NCBI RefSeq assembly: GCF_020520425.1 | Contig: NC_079490.1 | Location: forward strand, 4,588,001-4,652,000 | DNA: 64,000 nucleotides | From: Spinacia oleracea | Lineage: Eukaryota > Streptophyta > Magnoliopsida > Caryophyllales > Amaranthaceae | Direction: 5' to 3' | In this document: positions 28,951 through 41,026 of the stretch, piece by piece | Layout of the letters: each line of letters opens with the position of its first letter | Position numbering within the stretch: position 1 is the first letter of the stretch | Translations under genes and position numbers: made by a program | Notes under the pieces: generated by a model | What the model was told of the DNA's origin: nothing | Databases searched by the model: none | What the model saw: the letters and a program-made list of their open reading frames with translations, nothing else

Positions 28951-30517
28951 CTAAGCTAATGAAGAGGAGGCATTGAGACTACTAACAAAGGTTGGAGTGT
29001 CATTTTCAGTAGCAGTTGCAAGCTTATTAAACTGCTTCAAACTAACAGCAGATGAAGTAGAGTGATTTTGAGATGATGATAGCAACTCTGAATTGATGAT
29101 ATTATCCCACCCTGTTAATGAGTCTGTTTTAGCTAAGCTATCCCATCCGATATGTGTCACGTGTTTCACGTCCGTTGGACACCCTATTTCCATATTCAAG
29201 CCCAATTCTTCCATCTCATCTTCGTAAACTGGGAGAGGGAAAAAAAAGAACGGAATAAGTTATTGTAAATCCGTCTCATAAAGGATTTTCCTTAATGTAC
29301 TCTGCGTAATAGTAACACAATATAAGATTTGACAATCAAGAGAAAAAAACTCGTAATGTTTTTTTTTTTTTCATTATGAAAACGTGTTAGACATTCATTG
29401 TGTTACGTAAACACAATATTGATTATGTTGAAGAAGATGAACCTCAAAAAAAGCTTGAAATTAGTTAGAGATGAAGCAGTGAGTCCTTCTATATAGTCCT
29501 ATGGCAAAGAAGGTGAACCTCAAAACAGAACGCATGTCACGATCTGACTATATAGTCTAAAAAAGCCTATTCTAACGTAAGTAGAGTGATTTTCTAAATC
29601 GGCCATTAGGTATAGATGTTATGAACAATTTTGGTTCATTAGAATTGCTTAAGCAAAACATAGTACACATGCATGCATATATAGGAGGAAATCACCAACT
29701 CTGTTACCTCGACTCTTCATTTTACCTCAAATATCCCTGTCGGATCCTTGACATAAGGATATGGGTATGACACTTGGACACTTCATTTTAGACCAAAATC
29801 ATGCAATTTTTTTCACAAAATACCCGTGTCGGACACTTGGACACGTACCCCTGCCCAATATGGATATCCGAGTCCAAGTAACATAGATCACCAACAGTTG
29901 ATACCCAAAGAACCGGGAATCACCTAAGAGTTGGTACCCAAAGAACCGGGAATCACCGTAAGAGTTGATACCTAAAGAACCTAAGTCTCAACTATTAAAA
30001 TAAAATTTCATCATAACATAGATGCATGGATACAACTATACAAGATTGAAGTTTTGTTTGCAGAAAAAGACTCTATTTTGGAATGGTTAAAAACAGAAAT
30101 TTTAACCAACTAAAATGAAAAGAAGGAACCAAAGAGTATGACTTACTGAATAGTTGTGACAAACTTTTGAAACCTTTCACTAGTCTGTTAACCCCTGTGG
30201 ACAAGTTTGTTCTTGGAAGTGCCAAAAACCTAGAAGAAGTATGCTTCATGCTCTCCCCATATAAGCTCTCATCATCATCTTCTTCTTCTCGAGTTCCTAC
30301 AAATAATTAATGACAATTTAAGTAATTTAATCACTGAAATTTATTTAAGATTATGAGCATAGAGTATCATACTCATAGAAGGGGATTGTAACTCTGTTTT
30401 TGATCTTCTAGGCCTTTGTTCAGCCACAGCAACACTAGCCTGAGAAACACAGCCCAAAGAGAACGGAAGAACAACAAATTTCTCCATCCGATCTCTTACT
30501 TTACCCTGGACACCCAT
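28951..30517 (-). CDS. ROP-interactive CRIB motif protein (RIC family), 190 aa
   Basis: Three exons on the minus strand: 30517-30373, 30296-30147 and 29228-28951. The frame closes exactly across GT..AG junctions. The N-terminus has the plant RIC signature RDRMEKFVVLPFSLGCVSQ, followed by a basic RRSK segment and an acidic EEEDDDE run. Next comes the GVNRLVKGFKSLSQLF helix that precedes the CRIB domain in this subgroup. The CRIB motif IGCPTDVKHVTHIGWD lies at residues 113-128, with the key Pro116, His121, His124 and Gly126. A serine-rich, poorly conserved tail ends in SSSLA. Known: RIC proteins bind active ROP GTPases at the plasma membrane and route signals to actin, microtubules or vesicle traffic in polar growth. 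Start chosen as the first ATG. The number within the family cannot be assigned. Confidence 0.92.
29903..29995. repeat. Three-copy minisatellite in a RIC intron
   Basis: The phrase TACCCAAAGAACCGGGAATC occurs twice and a diverged third copy follows, with a period near 33-35 bp. Confidence 0.75.
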
Positions 30518-32444
30518 AGCAATGTCAACGAAAAAAGAAGCAAAGAAACCGAAACAGAAAGATGCAAAGGTGAAAATATTTTATGAAAAACAAAGTTATA
30601 GAAGAGGCTTTTAGGTTGTTATAGTTGCTGTTGTTAGCTTTGCTGTCAAGAAGGTATAATTTTACATGAGAAAAAAGTCAGTACCCATGTTGGTTTGGTG
30701 GGAAAGAATATAAGAAATATGAGAAAAAGTTACAAAAATTGAAAGAAATGTTGTTAACTTGTTAGTATAAGTAAAATTGACATTACCATGGCACGTCTAA
30801 AACAAATCAATGTCAAATTCGAGCTAAAAGACAGGTATTAGCAGAAAAATATGTATCTAAATCCTAGTATCTAACTTTTGATGTCTAAGTTCTGTGGTGG
30901 GGTCTCCTCTTTCATTGTTCCACTAACCTCTCTTGTGAGAAAAGCCACCAAAATATATTTCCTCAATTACTATTTTGTATCTCAACATTACTACTGCTAT
31001 CTTTACTTGATATGTACTCTATCTCTAAGAGTGGAACGTAAGCGATATTACGTATTTAAAATCAACAGCTAAAACTGATGGTGATGCTGTTTTTGGGATT
31101 TCTTTATACCTAATGATGAACAAATTAGAATAACAGCACTAGTCAGAAAATAAATCATACCTTACTACAGGAAGAACAACGTTTAAGACAATTCTTTTAA
31201 TGAAAAGTTTAACATTAAAGTTATGTTTTTCTGTTCTATACAAATTTGGTTTATCTAATTAGGGTAACTTGATACGGGTCAGTTTTTTAATGTCTAGCAA
31301 CTTCTGAAATCAAAGATCTTGTTCTAAAAAGTACGCAAATTTGATTAGAAAACCCCTTCAATAAGTAAGCTTACAGCTGTTATATGATTAATCAAATGAT
31401 GAAAAGGTTTAGACACTCGACTAAAAATCATGTAAAAAAATCATAATAAGCAGAAGAGAACTAATGATTATTTTGATAATGCAGAATACTATCATCATTA
31501 TAAGAATATAGGCATCATTGATTCATAGTGAAAGATGAATCTATGTGATTGTAGCAACAAACACAGGAGCTTGAAAAGGATTCATTATCTTTTACACCTA
31601 ACAGCAGTAACCAGTAAGTTTCAGTTTGATCTGTAAGAAATTTCCTAATTGAAACTTGAATTTCATTCAACCATGGTGTGTCCACGCACAGAATTCATGG
31701 GAGAGAGTGGACGAACAGAAATACAGAAAAGAAGTGCAGTAAAAGACTGATCAATTAACTTTTAGGGAAACACTTAAAATACACAGTTTCAAAGAAAAGA
31801 AAAGTCATTTCAAAACTCCCTCTATCCTTACAATATCATGGAAGAGAATACAAATCTTTGTGGTTAATTTTTTTCTTGTTTTTGCCCAACAGGATTACTA
31901 TCTTGTTTTTCACCATAGATTAGTGCATACTTGACTAGAATGAAAATCAAATCGAAATATCTTATTCAAAAAGATGCACAAACATAAAGGATTTGTGAAC
32001 ATCAAAACATCAAATTACCTGTCCGAACATGGCCAAATCTGAAAGACATAAATCAATGACCTTGCACACCCAGAATGTTCACACATGCTCTAGACCTGAT
32101 CAACTTTGGTCTGGCCCGACCCGAAAAGTACGGGTTTGGGGGCGAATTTACTTTTTCAGACCAAAAACCGAACCCGGCCCCAAAAAAGCCCATTTCAGCC
32201 CGCAAAGCCCGCACCAATTTTACGGGATTGGGCATGATTTTTTGTGTTAAAGCCCCGGTCCGAATTTTGATCACCTCTTCTCCTCTGTTTTTTATCTGAA
32301 GACTCTGAACTTTGAACAATATCAACAAAATACTGCTGATTTGAGAACCTGAATGATACTCCATATTCTATAACATGAATTTCAGGATAGTAACAGCCAA
32401 TTTGGTAACTTAGTTTAGAGATCACAGGTACATTAGCTTCTGGA
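30518..32444. other. Intergenic between RIC and PPR genes
   Basis: The first 200-300 bases are the RIC leader and promoter. Bases 32050-32270 are a GC-rich repeat with GGCCCGACCC and GGGCATG phrases like other hAT-type remnants here, and they give overlapping false frames on both strands. The rest is AT-rich with no gene seen. Confidence 0.4.
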
Positions 32445-34778
32445 TCACCAGTAATCTCCACAAGAACAAACTCCATTCTTGAAATAGTGAAATCTACGAA
32501 TATCTCTGACAATTATTTCCCTGCCTAAAAGCTGAGAAGTAAACTTAAGGAAATTATGGCAATCTGTACAAACTCGAAGATTTTTCATGACCCGAATTGG
32601 TGTTACACTGTTCGTGTTAATAATACCATACACAACAGCAAGCTTTTCACTATGATAACGAAGAAACATTTCCTGTTGTTCCTCTTCTACATCTTGTGTA
32701 ACCTGCTCTAAAGTAGTGGAATACCCTATCTCCTTTAACCTACCAATTAGGTTGTCCAAATAAGAATATATATCAGCTTCTTGTGGATGAGACCTATCAC
32801 CAATCACAAAACTATGAACTTGGTTGTTCAGTTGTATCCAAGATTGACCTGGGTGTTTCCTAACCCCTTTCTTCTGCATCAAACTCCTAACTTTAGCAGA
32901 TTCTTCCCATCTGTTACTGGTAGCACACATGTTTGACAGTAAAACATAAGGTTCTGCATCCAGTGGTTCAAGTTGAAGCAACTTTTCTGACACCCATTTT
33001 CCCAAATCATAGTTTTTGTGAAGCCGACAAGAGGATAAGAATGCCCTCCATACTGAACTAATATGAGACAGATTGTTCTCATAAATGAAATTCTTTATCT
33101 CATCCAAGTATCCAGCACGGCCAAACAGATCAACCATGCAAGTAAAGTGTTCAATCCCGGGGTTAATGTTGTACTTTTCTTTCATTACAGTGAAATAATT
33201 GCGCCCTTCATCAACTAGCCCGGCATGGCTACACGCCGTTAAAACAGCCACAAAGGTTACCTCATTTGGTTGAATGTCATCATCATCAATCATCAATTGA
33301 AAAAGTCTAACTGCTTCTCTACCAAACCCATGGAAAGCATTTCCATTTATTATCGCAGTCCACAAAATAGTGTTCCTTGTGGTGGTTTTGTCAAATACTA
33401 TCAGAGCATTCTCTAAACATCCACATTTGGAATACATATCAACCAACGAAGAGCAGAAAACTATATCAAATTTGTGTCCAATCTTATGTACGAGGCCATG
33501 TATCTGTTCACCAAAACTCAACAGCCCATAATCAGCACATACAGAGACAATAGTAGTGAGAATATATTTGTCAACTCCAATTCCTTCAGAAACCATATGA
33601 CAGAACATTTCTAAGGCTTCTTTGAACCTTCCATTTTGGGAATATCCTGAAATCATAGAGCTCAAAGAAACAGTATCCGACATTAACTTTTCACCATTTA
33701 TGTTCGAGCTTTGTTTTCGAGGAGGTATTTGCTTAAACACAATTGAAGCCTTATCAATTAACCCACACTTGGAATACACATCAATCAACGAAGATCTTAT
33801 ATACTCGTTATCACATAATCTAAGTCTGATCAGTCGAGCATGTAACTGTGAACCAAGCTCCAGTATGGACAAAGAAGAAACCAAAGTTAATGCTATAGTA
33901 TACGTAAATTCATTAAAGCACGCTTGTTCTTTAACCATTTCATAAAGGAGTTCTAATGCTGTTCTTTCAAACCCATTTTTCATCATACCTGATATAACTG
34001 TGTTCCAGGTTGCAACATCTTTAGTAGTCAATCTTCTGAATAAAGCAAGAGAACTCTTCACATCACCACTTTGAATGTTAGCACTTATCATTATGTTACA
34101 CGAAACAGTATCAACATCATCTGTGAACTCAAACAACTTGTTAGCATAATCAAACTCTTTAGATTTCACATAAAAATCAATAATAGAGTTCCTCAACACA
34201 GCATCCAAATCAATCCCATTTTTCAGTATCCACCCATGAATTGCCTTACCATTATGAACCAAACCTATGGAAGAACAACACTTAAACACACTCGAAAGTG
34301 TAAACCCGTTTGGACAAACTCCCTCCCCTAGCATTCGAGCATAATAATCCAACCCAACTCGAAACAATCCAATTCGAGCAAAACCCGAAACCAGGACCGT
34401 CCAAGTACGAACATTTCTCTCAGACATTTCATCAAACAGCTTCTGGGCAGAACCCAAATCCTTGAATTTCGCATAAAGACTCAACACATAGTTCCCAACA
34501 TTCAAATCAACAATCGAACCACTCTTGATTACCCTCCCATGAAGGTTCTGAAGAGTTCGTTCATCCTTCAAATTATCAATAAACCCTAACAATTGGGGTT
34601 GTTTATCATGATGATTAGAGGAAAGAGAAGCATGGAATCGTTGAATTAGTTTCCGGGTAATCTCAATCTGGGTTGAATTTACGACGGCAGAACAAATTAC
34701 GGCATTAAAGGGATTGAAACAATGGTTCAAAGCGACGATGCAATTGAAGAACTTGGAACGTAAAAGAGTACATTGCAT
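32445..34778 (-). CDS. PPR protein, PLS class with E, E+ and DYW domains, 777 aa
   Basis: Single exon. The first ATG is at 34776-34778 (MQCTLLRSKFF); an upstream in-frame TTG is not a plausible start. The N-terminal 40 residues are basic, hydroxylated and poor in acidic residues, fitting organelle import. A series of pentatricopeptide repeats follows, with typical elements such as GKAIHGWILKNG, ATWNTVISGMMKNG and FVAVLTACSHAGLVDEG. The E/E+ region leads into the C-terminal DYW deaminase domain. That domain carries the zinc motif HSEK, the CxxC of CTDCHNF and the terminal CSCGDYW. Known: DYW proteins bind one or a few sites in chloroplast or mitochondrial RNA and convert C to U. The usual RFHHF before the end reads RFHYF here. 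Target RNA unknown. Confidence 0.96.
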   Translation of the reverse strand: MQCTLLRSKFFNCIVALNHCFNPFNAVICSAVVNSTQIEITRKLIQRFHASLSSNHHDKQPQLLGFIDNLKDERTLQNLHGRVIKSGSIVDLNVGNYVLSLYAKFKDLGSAQKLFDEMSERNVRTWTVLVSGFARIGLFRVGLDYYARMLGEGVCPNGFTLSSVFKCCSSIGLVHNGKAIHGWILKNGIDLDAVLRNSIIDFYVKSKEFDYANKLFEFTDDVDTVSCNIMISANIQSGDVKSSLALFRRLTTKDVATWNTVISGMMKNGFERTALELLYEMVKEQACFNEFTYTIALTLVSSLSILELGSQLHARLIRLRLCDNEYIRSSLIDVYSKCGLIDKASIVFKQIPPRKQSSNINGEKLMSDTVSLSSMISGYSQNGRFKEALEMFCHMVSEGIGVDKYILTTIVSVCADYGLLSFGEQIHGLVHKIGHKFDIVFCSSLVDMYSKCGCLENALIVFDKTTTRNTILWTAIINGNAFHGFGREAVRLFQLMIDDDDIQPNEVTFVAVLTACSHAGLVDEGRNYFTVMKEKYNINPGIEHFTCMVDLFGRAGYLDEIKNFIYENNLSHISSVWRAFLSSCRLHKNYDLGKWVSEKLLQLEPLDAEPYVLLSNMCATSNRWEESAKVRSLMQKKGVRKHPGQSWIQLNNQVHSFVIGDRSHPQEADIYSYLDNLIGRLKEIGYSTTLEQVTQDVEEEQQEMFLRYHSEKLAVVYGIINTNSVTPIRVMKNLRVCTDCHNFLKFTSQLLGREIIVRDIRRFHYFKNGVCSCGDYW

Positions 34779-36067
34779 TGTATGAATTTCAAACTTCAAA
34801 GGAAGTATGTTTTAATCAAACTTTGTAGTTCCTTTTGTTGAGAATTGTCAGCTGCAAATTGCTAAAGTAATCGAAAGGAGAGAGACGAATTGCAGCAAAG
34901 GTTCAAGCTGTTACCCAGTTTTCTCCCGCCTTAATTAGTTTGATTTAAGAAAGACCCAAATGCATTTGACAAATAGGCAAAAATTGTTCTGTTTTTGTTA
35001 AACTAGATCCGTACTCATATATCTAGACTTGGCAAAATGGGTCTGAACCCGATTACCCGATTTGATTGACCCGATTATGACCCAAAACCATGATCCAAAG
35101 TTAATCCAAAATCTGAAAATGATCTGAACCAAAATTGAATATATATTTGAAATTGGCTTGACCTCGATAAGACCCTATACCTATATTGACCCGAACCAGG
35201 TAACCAACAACATCGACCTGAATCAAAATAATGTATTGAATTAACTCGAATCGCCCGCCCCACATACTAGCTAGTTCTCTACATCGTGACTAAACCTGCA
35301 AATGGGTCGTTTGAATAGGATTCGAATCAGATCATTTATATTCGGGTCGGGTCATTGAGATGGGCTCAAACATTGAGCTATAAAAAAAAACATACCAAAT
35401 ATTACGGGGTAATCGATCAATTACAAAATCAATTAACCTATTGTGAGGTGATAGAAAGAAACCGAAAGTTTTACTAACAGATAGAAAGTTTGCAAAACAT
35501 ATATATATTACTCATATTGAATTGTAGGGAAGAATTACAATCTGAAGGTAAATATTTATAGGGAAGCTTGTTACTATTGTAGTATAACAAATTTGACTAT
35601 TTACTACAATGTGATTCTCAAGTGAATTAACATGGGGCGCTACTATTAGTTTGCAGGACATTCATCATACATCGTCTATTTCTCGTAAATTCGTAACATA
35701 ACCAACAATTTTTTGTTTTGTTTTGATAAATCCAATTAACCAATATTTGAAATAGAAGCAATGGAGAAATCAATTGACAATTGCCTATAAGAGAAACCTT
35801 CATATTGCTCAACTGTGTAAATCAAACTGCAGTTCAACTAGTTGCTTTGAAGCACTAGCACACATTAGCTATGGGGATTTAACTGTTTATGGAGTGAACT
35901 TTCTGTAATTATTATTAGGACAAACTAAACTATGAATCATTCAATAAAAATAGACAAAATAATTATAATCATCTCTACAATTTTACTGCATCAGCATCAC
36001 TAATGGAGTTTAGTAATGTCTAATCTCATTCTTATACAGTTGTACCAGGAAATTGTTTCTAATAAAA
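34779..36067. other. Intergenic between PPR and DPH5
   Basis: The PPR leader and promoter occupy the first few hundred bases. Bases 35025-35370 contain GACCCGA/TCGGGTCGGGTC phrases of a decayed repeat. The remainder is AT-rich without a recognisable gene. Confidence 0.4.
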
Positions 36068-39000
36068 TTACTCTTTGATACTGTAAAAGCCAAGCATTTC
36101 TTCCTCAACATCATGAGTTTCTCCAACAATGACAAGGCAATGAAGTGGATCTCCAAAATCAAGAGTTTGGAGTTTCTTCATTGTACCCGCAACAATTATT
36201 TGATCATCACTCCCCAACCGTGCAAAACCCACACAGACGGTGTCTTCACTGTAAGCTGTAATCCATCCACACGTATCGCGTTTAATTGCACTAGTAATAT
36301 TAGTTAAAGGCAAAATTTTCAAAAAGTACCTTCTTTTGCCTTACTTTGTGAGCTAGTACCTTATATTTTCAGTTTTGTCAAACAGTACCTTGAATTAAAA
36401 ACTTGTTTCAAACATTCCGGTCAAAACCATAATTTTCCGGCCAATGATTCCGGCTATTTGCCTTGGTACAAAGTGAGGCAAAAAGAAGGTACTTTTTGCT
36501 AGTTAAATGAAATTCCAGTAAATAGTATGGATGAGAAAGAAGTAAAAACCTGATTCACTAAGCTTCTGCTCAACCTCAAGGAGTTGCTCTATTGCAGTTC
36601 CGATGGACATGAACCTCGGTGGTTCATATATCTTTTTCCCCCTGAAATTAATTTCAAGTACTAATATGTAATAATAATGAGAGAAATATAGTAAGAATAA
36701 TTTGAAACAACTATAAAAACGATTAATATTCAATCGATAACAAATGTTAACCTGCAGAGGGATTCCAGTGAGGGTTCCTTCACTTTTATATCTGCAATTA
36801 GCGGAAGACATTTATACGTCAGGCGTGAATGCAATACATACAAATGGACGTAATACGGTCTAAGAAAAAAGTTGTCCACAAAATCAAAGAAAGGGAAGCA
36901 ATGACACAAAAAAATATGTCCCTCGAACTCAACATTTCAATTCAAGCAAGACATATCAACATGCCTATGTGCACTGAATACTTCACTCTGCATCAGTACA
37001 TGAAATTGTCAAACACGTAAACCCAAGCAAATGTAAGCAAAACTATGCCTTGGAAATTTACGAATTAGTTTCTTTCCATCCACACTACCAAATACCTAAA
37101 GAAAATCACTAATTCTTTAGCTTTCCTTTTCACGCTACTTGAGAATCTTTATCCTGACCTGGTTAAAACCCAAAGTCCTAAGAATATCAAAATATCCAAG
37201 AAAAAAATAGAAGATTTTAAATATAAACTGTTTTCCGTCATATCACCCATTCATATAGACGTTTAAAGGCATTTTGGCCTACGATCCAAGCAAGGATTAC
37301 AGCAAAATATATAAAGTTAATCTTGCTTAATCACACATCAGCTAACCAATCCCTAATTGATGCTCACGTAGAAGTTGGCCCTTGTGGTTGAAATAGACAT
37401 GACGGTGAACATTGTTTGATAAAATGTACTTTGCCAGAACTTAGAGCCAATGTATGTACGAATATTTCAAGAATGCCACTGACTCACTGAGATCCCCTTT
37501 TATCACCTCAGTGGCTTCAGTGACGACTATGCTCATCTATGTCATATAAGGATGAAAAACAGATGATACTCATCTTTAAAGTAAACATATCCATATTGAA
37601 GGCATGTTTATTTGAAGCCCAACTACAGAAAGCATATATCCTGAAGCGCACCCTAAGCAACCAACCATGTGGTGCCTCAAAGAACGAAAGAATTCAAGAC
37701 AGAGTCGGGCAAGATTTCCTAGCACCCTTTCATACTGAAAATCCGAATAGGAACTGGTCCTTCAAAAATCCATTCCATATACAGATGCAACTGTTAAATA
37801 ATTTAAGAATGAAGATAGTTTAAACATTATTTAAAAACAGAATGCCCAAGCTAAGGATTTGGATTTTGGAGCACTCTAGCTTCTAAAATTATAAGAGTGC
37901 CATGCATTATGCATAAAGCAAATGACAAAATATTTTTGATGGAAAAACAAACTACTGCCCAATCATAGATAACAATTCCAGAATTCAGTATATAATTGTA
38001 ATTTGAAAAAAGACGAGCGTAAGAGAAGGGAAAGAGTAATAACCACACCTAACAAACAGAGAGTATGCAGACCAAGATCACGGTTTCTTTTAATCTTTCC
38101 ATAGAAGCTGTCAGGTCTCCATGTCTCGGTGAAGAAAGGAATTGAAATTGTCTCTCCATAACGATACAACTGTAATCCACAGACTCCAATTGCATTCATC
38201 ACTGATGCATTGTGTACCACCTTGATATCAACTCCTATCTGCTTTGCCCGAACAACAAGATCCGTGTGTGTGGTGGCTCTGCAATCCACATTGGATTTAG
38301 GCAACAACAATCACAAATACATCTTAAGAGAACTCTTCATAAAGGAAGTAAACATGTTTACAAGAACATCGCACTGGAATATACGAATTAAAGCTTACAG
38401 AAGTATTTGTTCATTCAAAATACAGAACACTATCCTTCCAATAACAAGCTACTCTAAAGTAAATGGGCTTTAACCTAGTCCTTGTTCAAGACATATGGCT
38501 CAAACTGGTGCCTGTGGTTGGTGTCCTCAAATCAATGAGGACTCTCTTCACATTTTGAGAGACGGTCAGAAAGCCAAACAGGTTTCGGACCTCTTCCCTC
38601 TCCAAGACTCCTTTTTACCCAGCCACTTCAAACATGGCTATCCCATAACCTTAAACATTCATCCAATCAAGAAGCCGATCACAACACAACCCTCTCATGG
38701 AGGACATTTTTTCCACGTACCATTTGAACTATCTGGTTAAGGAGAAACATGGCTATCTTTAAAAAATTCTCAAGCCACCACAAGTCCACAACTCTGTAAC
38801 AAAGAAGCTTATAATCTTTCCTGGGAATTTTTCTCTTCAAAACCGCAACTTAGCCACCCTCTTCTCCCCCACCCAGCTAGCCTCCATTTGACCCCTCCTC
38901 CAATAAATTGGTTAAAAATGAATTGTGATGTTTCCTTCTCCAAGGAATCAGAAATTGCAGGTATTGTTGGTGTCTTAGAAACAGCAACAGGCATTGAATC

Positions 39001-41026
39001 CTAGGCTTCCAGAAGAAATGCAAAGTGCGTTCAGTGCTTATGGTGTGAACTCTTGGCCATTATGGAAGGATTGAAAATTGCAAATCAACAAAGATGGAAT
39101 AAAATTGTGGCTCATTCGGATTCTAAAGAGGCAATAGCTAGGATCTCTGAATTTAATGACATCTTTTATAATAATCGAAACATCATTTGCAGGGCACTTA
39201 CATGTGAGGTTGAACATTTCAAGCTGGAGCATGCAGGGAGGGAGTCCAACACAACAGCTGACATTTTGGCAAAACTATGCAGGATCACTAATTGTAATAG
39301 TACTACTTATGCTAATTCTGCAGAACCCCCCCCCCCCCCCCCCTTATTTCCCATGATTCAAGTCCTAAGTTATAACCTCAACAAAATAAGTAAGAAATTA
39401 AGTCTATTCTTCTGTTTTTATAGAATGACAGTATATTTCACCAGAATAGCATTCAATTACAAAAAATCATACTTCCAAGGCTCACAAAAATTTGAGAGTG
39501 ACTATAAACCCCAAGAGTATAAGTTTGATCTAGGACAACAAAGGCACAAACCCAATTCTATAAGACAATTTGCAGAGCAATGATTAATGTGCAACAAAAC
39601 TTTGTCTCAAACGAGTTAACGTAAAGGGCAATGAAAACTAAAGAACCCAACTACCCAAGTGTTTCTTACTAATTACTAGTAAAAACTAGTCTCCCTCCAT
39701 CTCAAATTACTAGCTCTGTTTGACTTTATAACGTCGAAGTTCAAAACTCTAACCATATTTTAGTTGAACTCAACTTTGTAATGATGAATTTAACTTGCTG
39801 AACTTAACTAATACTTCCTCCACTTTCTTTTTTTACTTGCAACCAAGTTAAATGGATCACAAACCACGGAAAAGGTGGGACGATGTGAAAAAGACAATAC
39901 TCCCCTCATAATATCCAACACCCCTTCAGTTCTTTTCTAATCTCCATCCACCCATTGCCTACCTCCTCTCTTAAATTGGAGAAAACTGCAAGTCTGGAAC
40001 CAACACCGCCAACATCCACCATCTATCCACCCACCACCCAGCTCCCCAAAATCAGCCCCATATAGTAACATTGCAAGTAATATGATATTTCCCTAAAAGG
40101 AAAGTGTTGCAAGTAAAAAAAAAATGGAGGAACTATTTGTTGAACTGTTGCTTAATTTATCATGCTTTTTGCTAAACTTTACTTGTGGCATGTTCTATTT
40201 GACTTATTTTGTATGAACTTGAACTTATCTTACTTATCTGAAATTATCTGAACGTATTTTGCCTAAAATTTGGGAGTGTGATAACTTATTTTGCCCAAGT
40301 TTATCTTGTCTGAACATTTTTGTCCGAAACAAGTCAAAATAAGTTGAACGAAACATACCCTTGTTTTAGTTGAATTTAACTTACTTTCGTTGAACTAAAC
40401 TTATTTTTGTTGAGCCTAAAAAAGTTAATAAGTTGAGTAGAACGAAGCCTAACAAGAAATAAAATTATCACGTGGGGTCTTGTTAGATTTGTGTTAGTGT
40501 GCATTTTTAAAAGAAAATTTTGACTTTTTTTATTGTTACGTAACTAAAGATGTTCATTACCGTGTCTTGGAGACTGTAAAAAGAAAACGGATAAAGTACT
40601 TTAAGACAGGTAAAGTAACAGAGAGAGTAACAGATAGAGGGAGTTAATTACCCGAAAGGATCCCCAACGACGAGGAAAGCAACATCAGAATTACAAGCTT
40701 GCGACAATATAGAATCCGCCTTTTCCTCCACCATTTCTCTATCTGCCACCGTAACAGGTTTCCCATACAATTTTTCCTGTACAATATTATAACTTAGAAA
40801 GTTAGGATTACCAAAGCTTCGTACTTTCTAGGCTTTTAGGAAAATTTGCACAAACTAAAACTAAAAGGGTTCTTACCAAATTAGAGAGGCCATCAGAAGA
40901 GATACCAAAGGAGAGGAGTGAAGTGTAAGCTTCAATGTAGACCTTTTCGCATTTCTTGACAGCTTCTAAACCTTTCAATGTTATGTCTTTTTCATCTCCC
41001 AACCCCAATCCAATAATGTATAACAT
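36068..41026 (-). CDS. DPH5: Diphthine methyl ester synthase, 274 aa
   Basis: Six exons on the minus strand: 41026-40877, 40776-40652, 38278-38049, 36791-36752, 36641-36550 and 36255-36068. All splice sites are GT..AG and phases match. The protein begins [16 protein letters not shown] (the SAM-binding tetrapyrrole-methylase-like fold) and continues with [44 protein letters not shown] and [13 protein letters not shown]. Near the end come [12 protein letters not shown] and [19 protein letters not shown]. Length matches the family. Known: with DPH1-4 it makes diphthamide on eEF2 in the cytosol; DPH5 transfers methyl groups from SAM to the modified histidine. A single constitutive housekeeping gene is expected. 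Introns 2 and 5 hold transposons. Confidence 0.97.
36310..36499. mobile_element. Short foldback Mutator-like element in DPH5 intron 5, 190 bp
   Basis: Ends GCAAAATTTTCAAAAAGTACC and mirror GGTACTTTTTGC are flanked by TAGTTAAAG (36301-36309) and TAGTTAAAT (36500-36508), 8 of 9 matching. The left part repeats AGTACCTT phrases. Confidence 0.78.
38480..39345 (+). mobile_element. LINE 3' remnant in DPH5 intron 2, antisense to the gene
   Basis: The stretch reads first through a zinc-binding region ([15 protein letters not shown], the zf-RVT module). An RNase H-like region follows with [10 protein letters not shown], then [24 protein letters not shown] and [14 protein letters not shown]. The two regions lie in different frames and a stop interrupts the second, so the copy is dead. 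It ends near a run of 18 C (39326-39343). Confidence 0.8.
39326..39343. repeat. Homopolymer of 18 C
   Basis: An uninterrupted C run at the end of the LINE remnant; its exact length may be a sequencing artefact. Confidence 0.85.
39814..40133. mobile_element. Stowaway-like MITE, about 320 bp, in DPH5 intron 2
   Basis: Ends CTTCCTCCACTTTCTTTTTT and mirror AAAAAAAATGGAGGAAC, with TA at 39812-39813 and 40134-40135. TTGCAA..TTGCAAGTA forms matching subterminal pairs. Confidence 0.75.

Noticed and set aside
29903-29995. CRISPR-like spaced repeats
   Set aside because: A three-copy minisatellite with no unique spacers, in a plant intron.
33622-34331. Frames antisense to the PPR gene
   Set aside because: Shadows of a well-supported coding sequence on the other strand.
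34779-34799. Extension of the PPR frame by seven codons upstream of the ATG
   Set aside because: The codon at 34797-34799 is TTG. The first ATG in frame is at 34776-34778 and gives a plausible targeting sequence.
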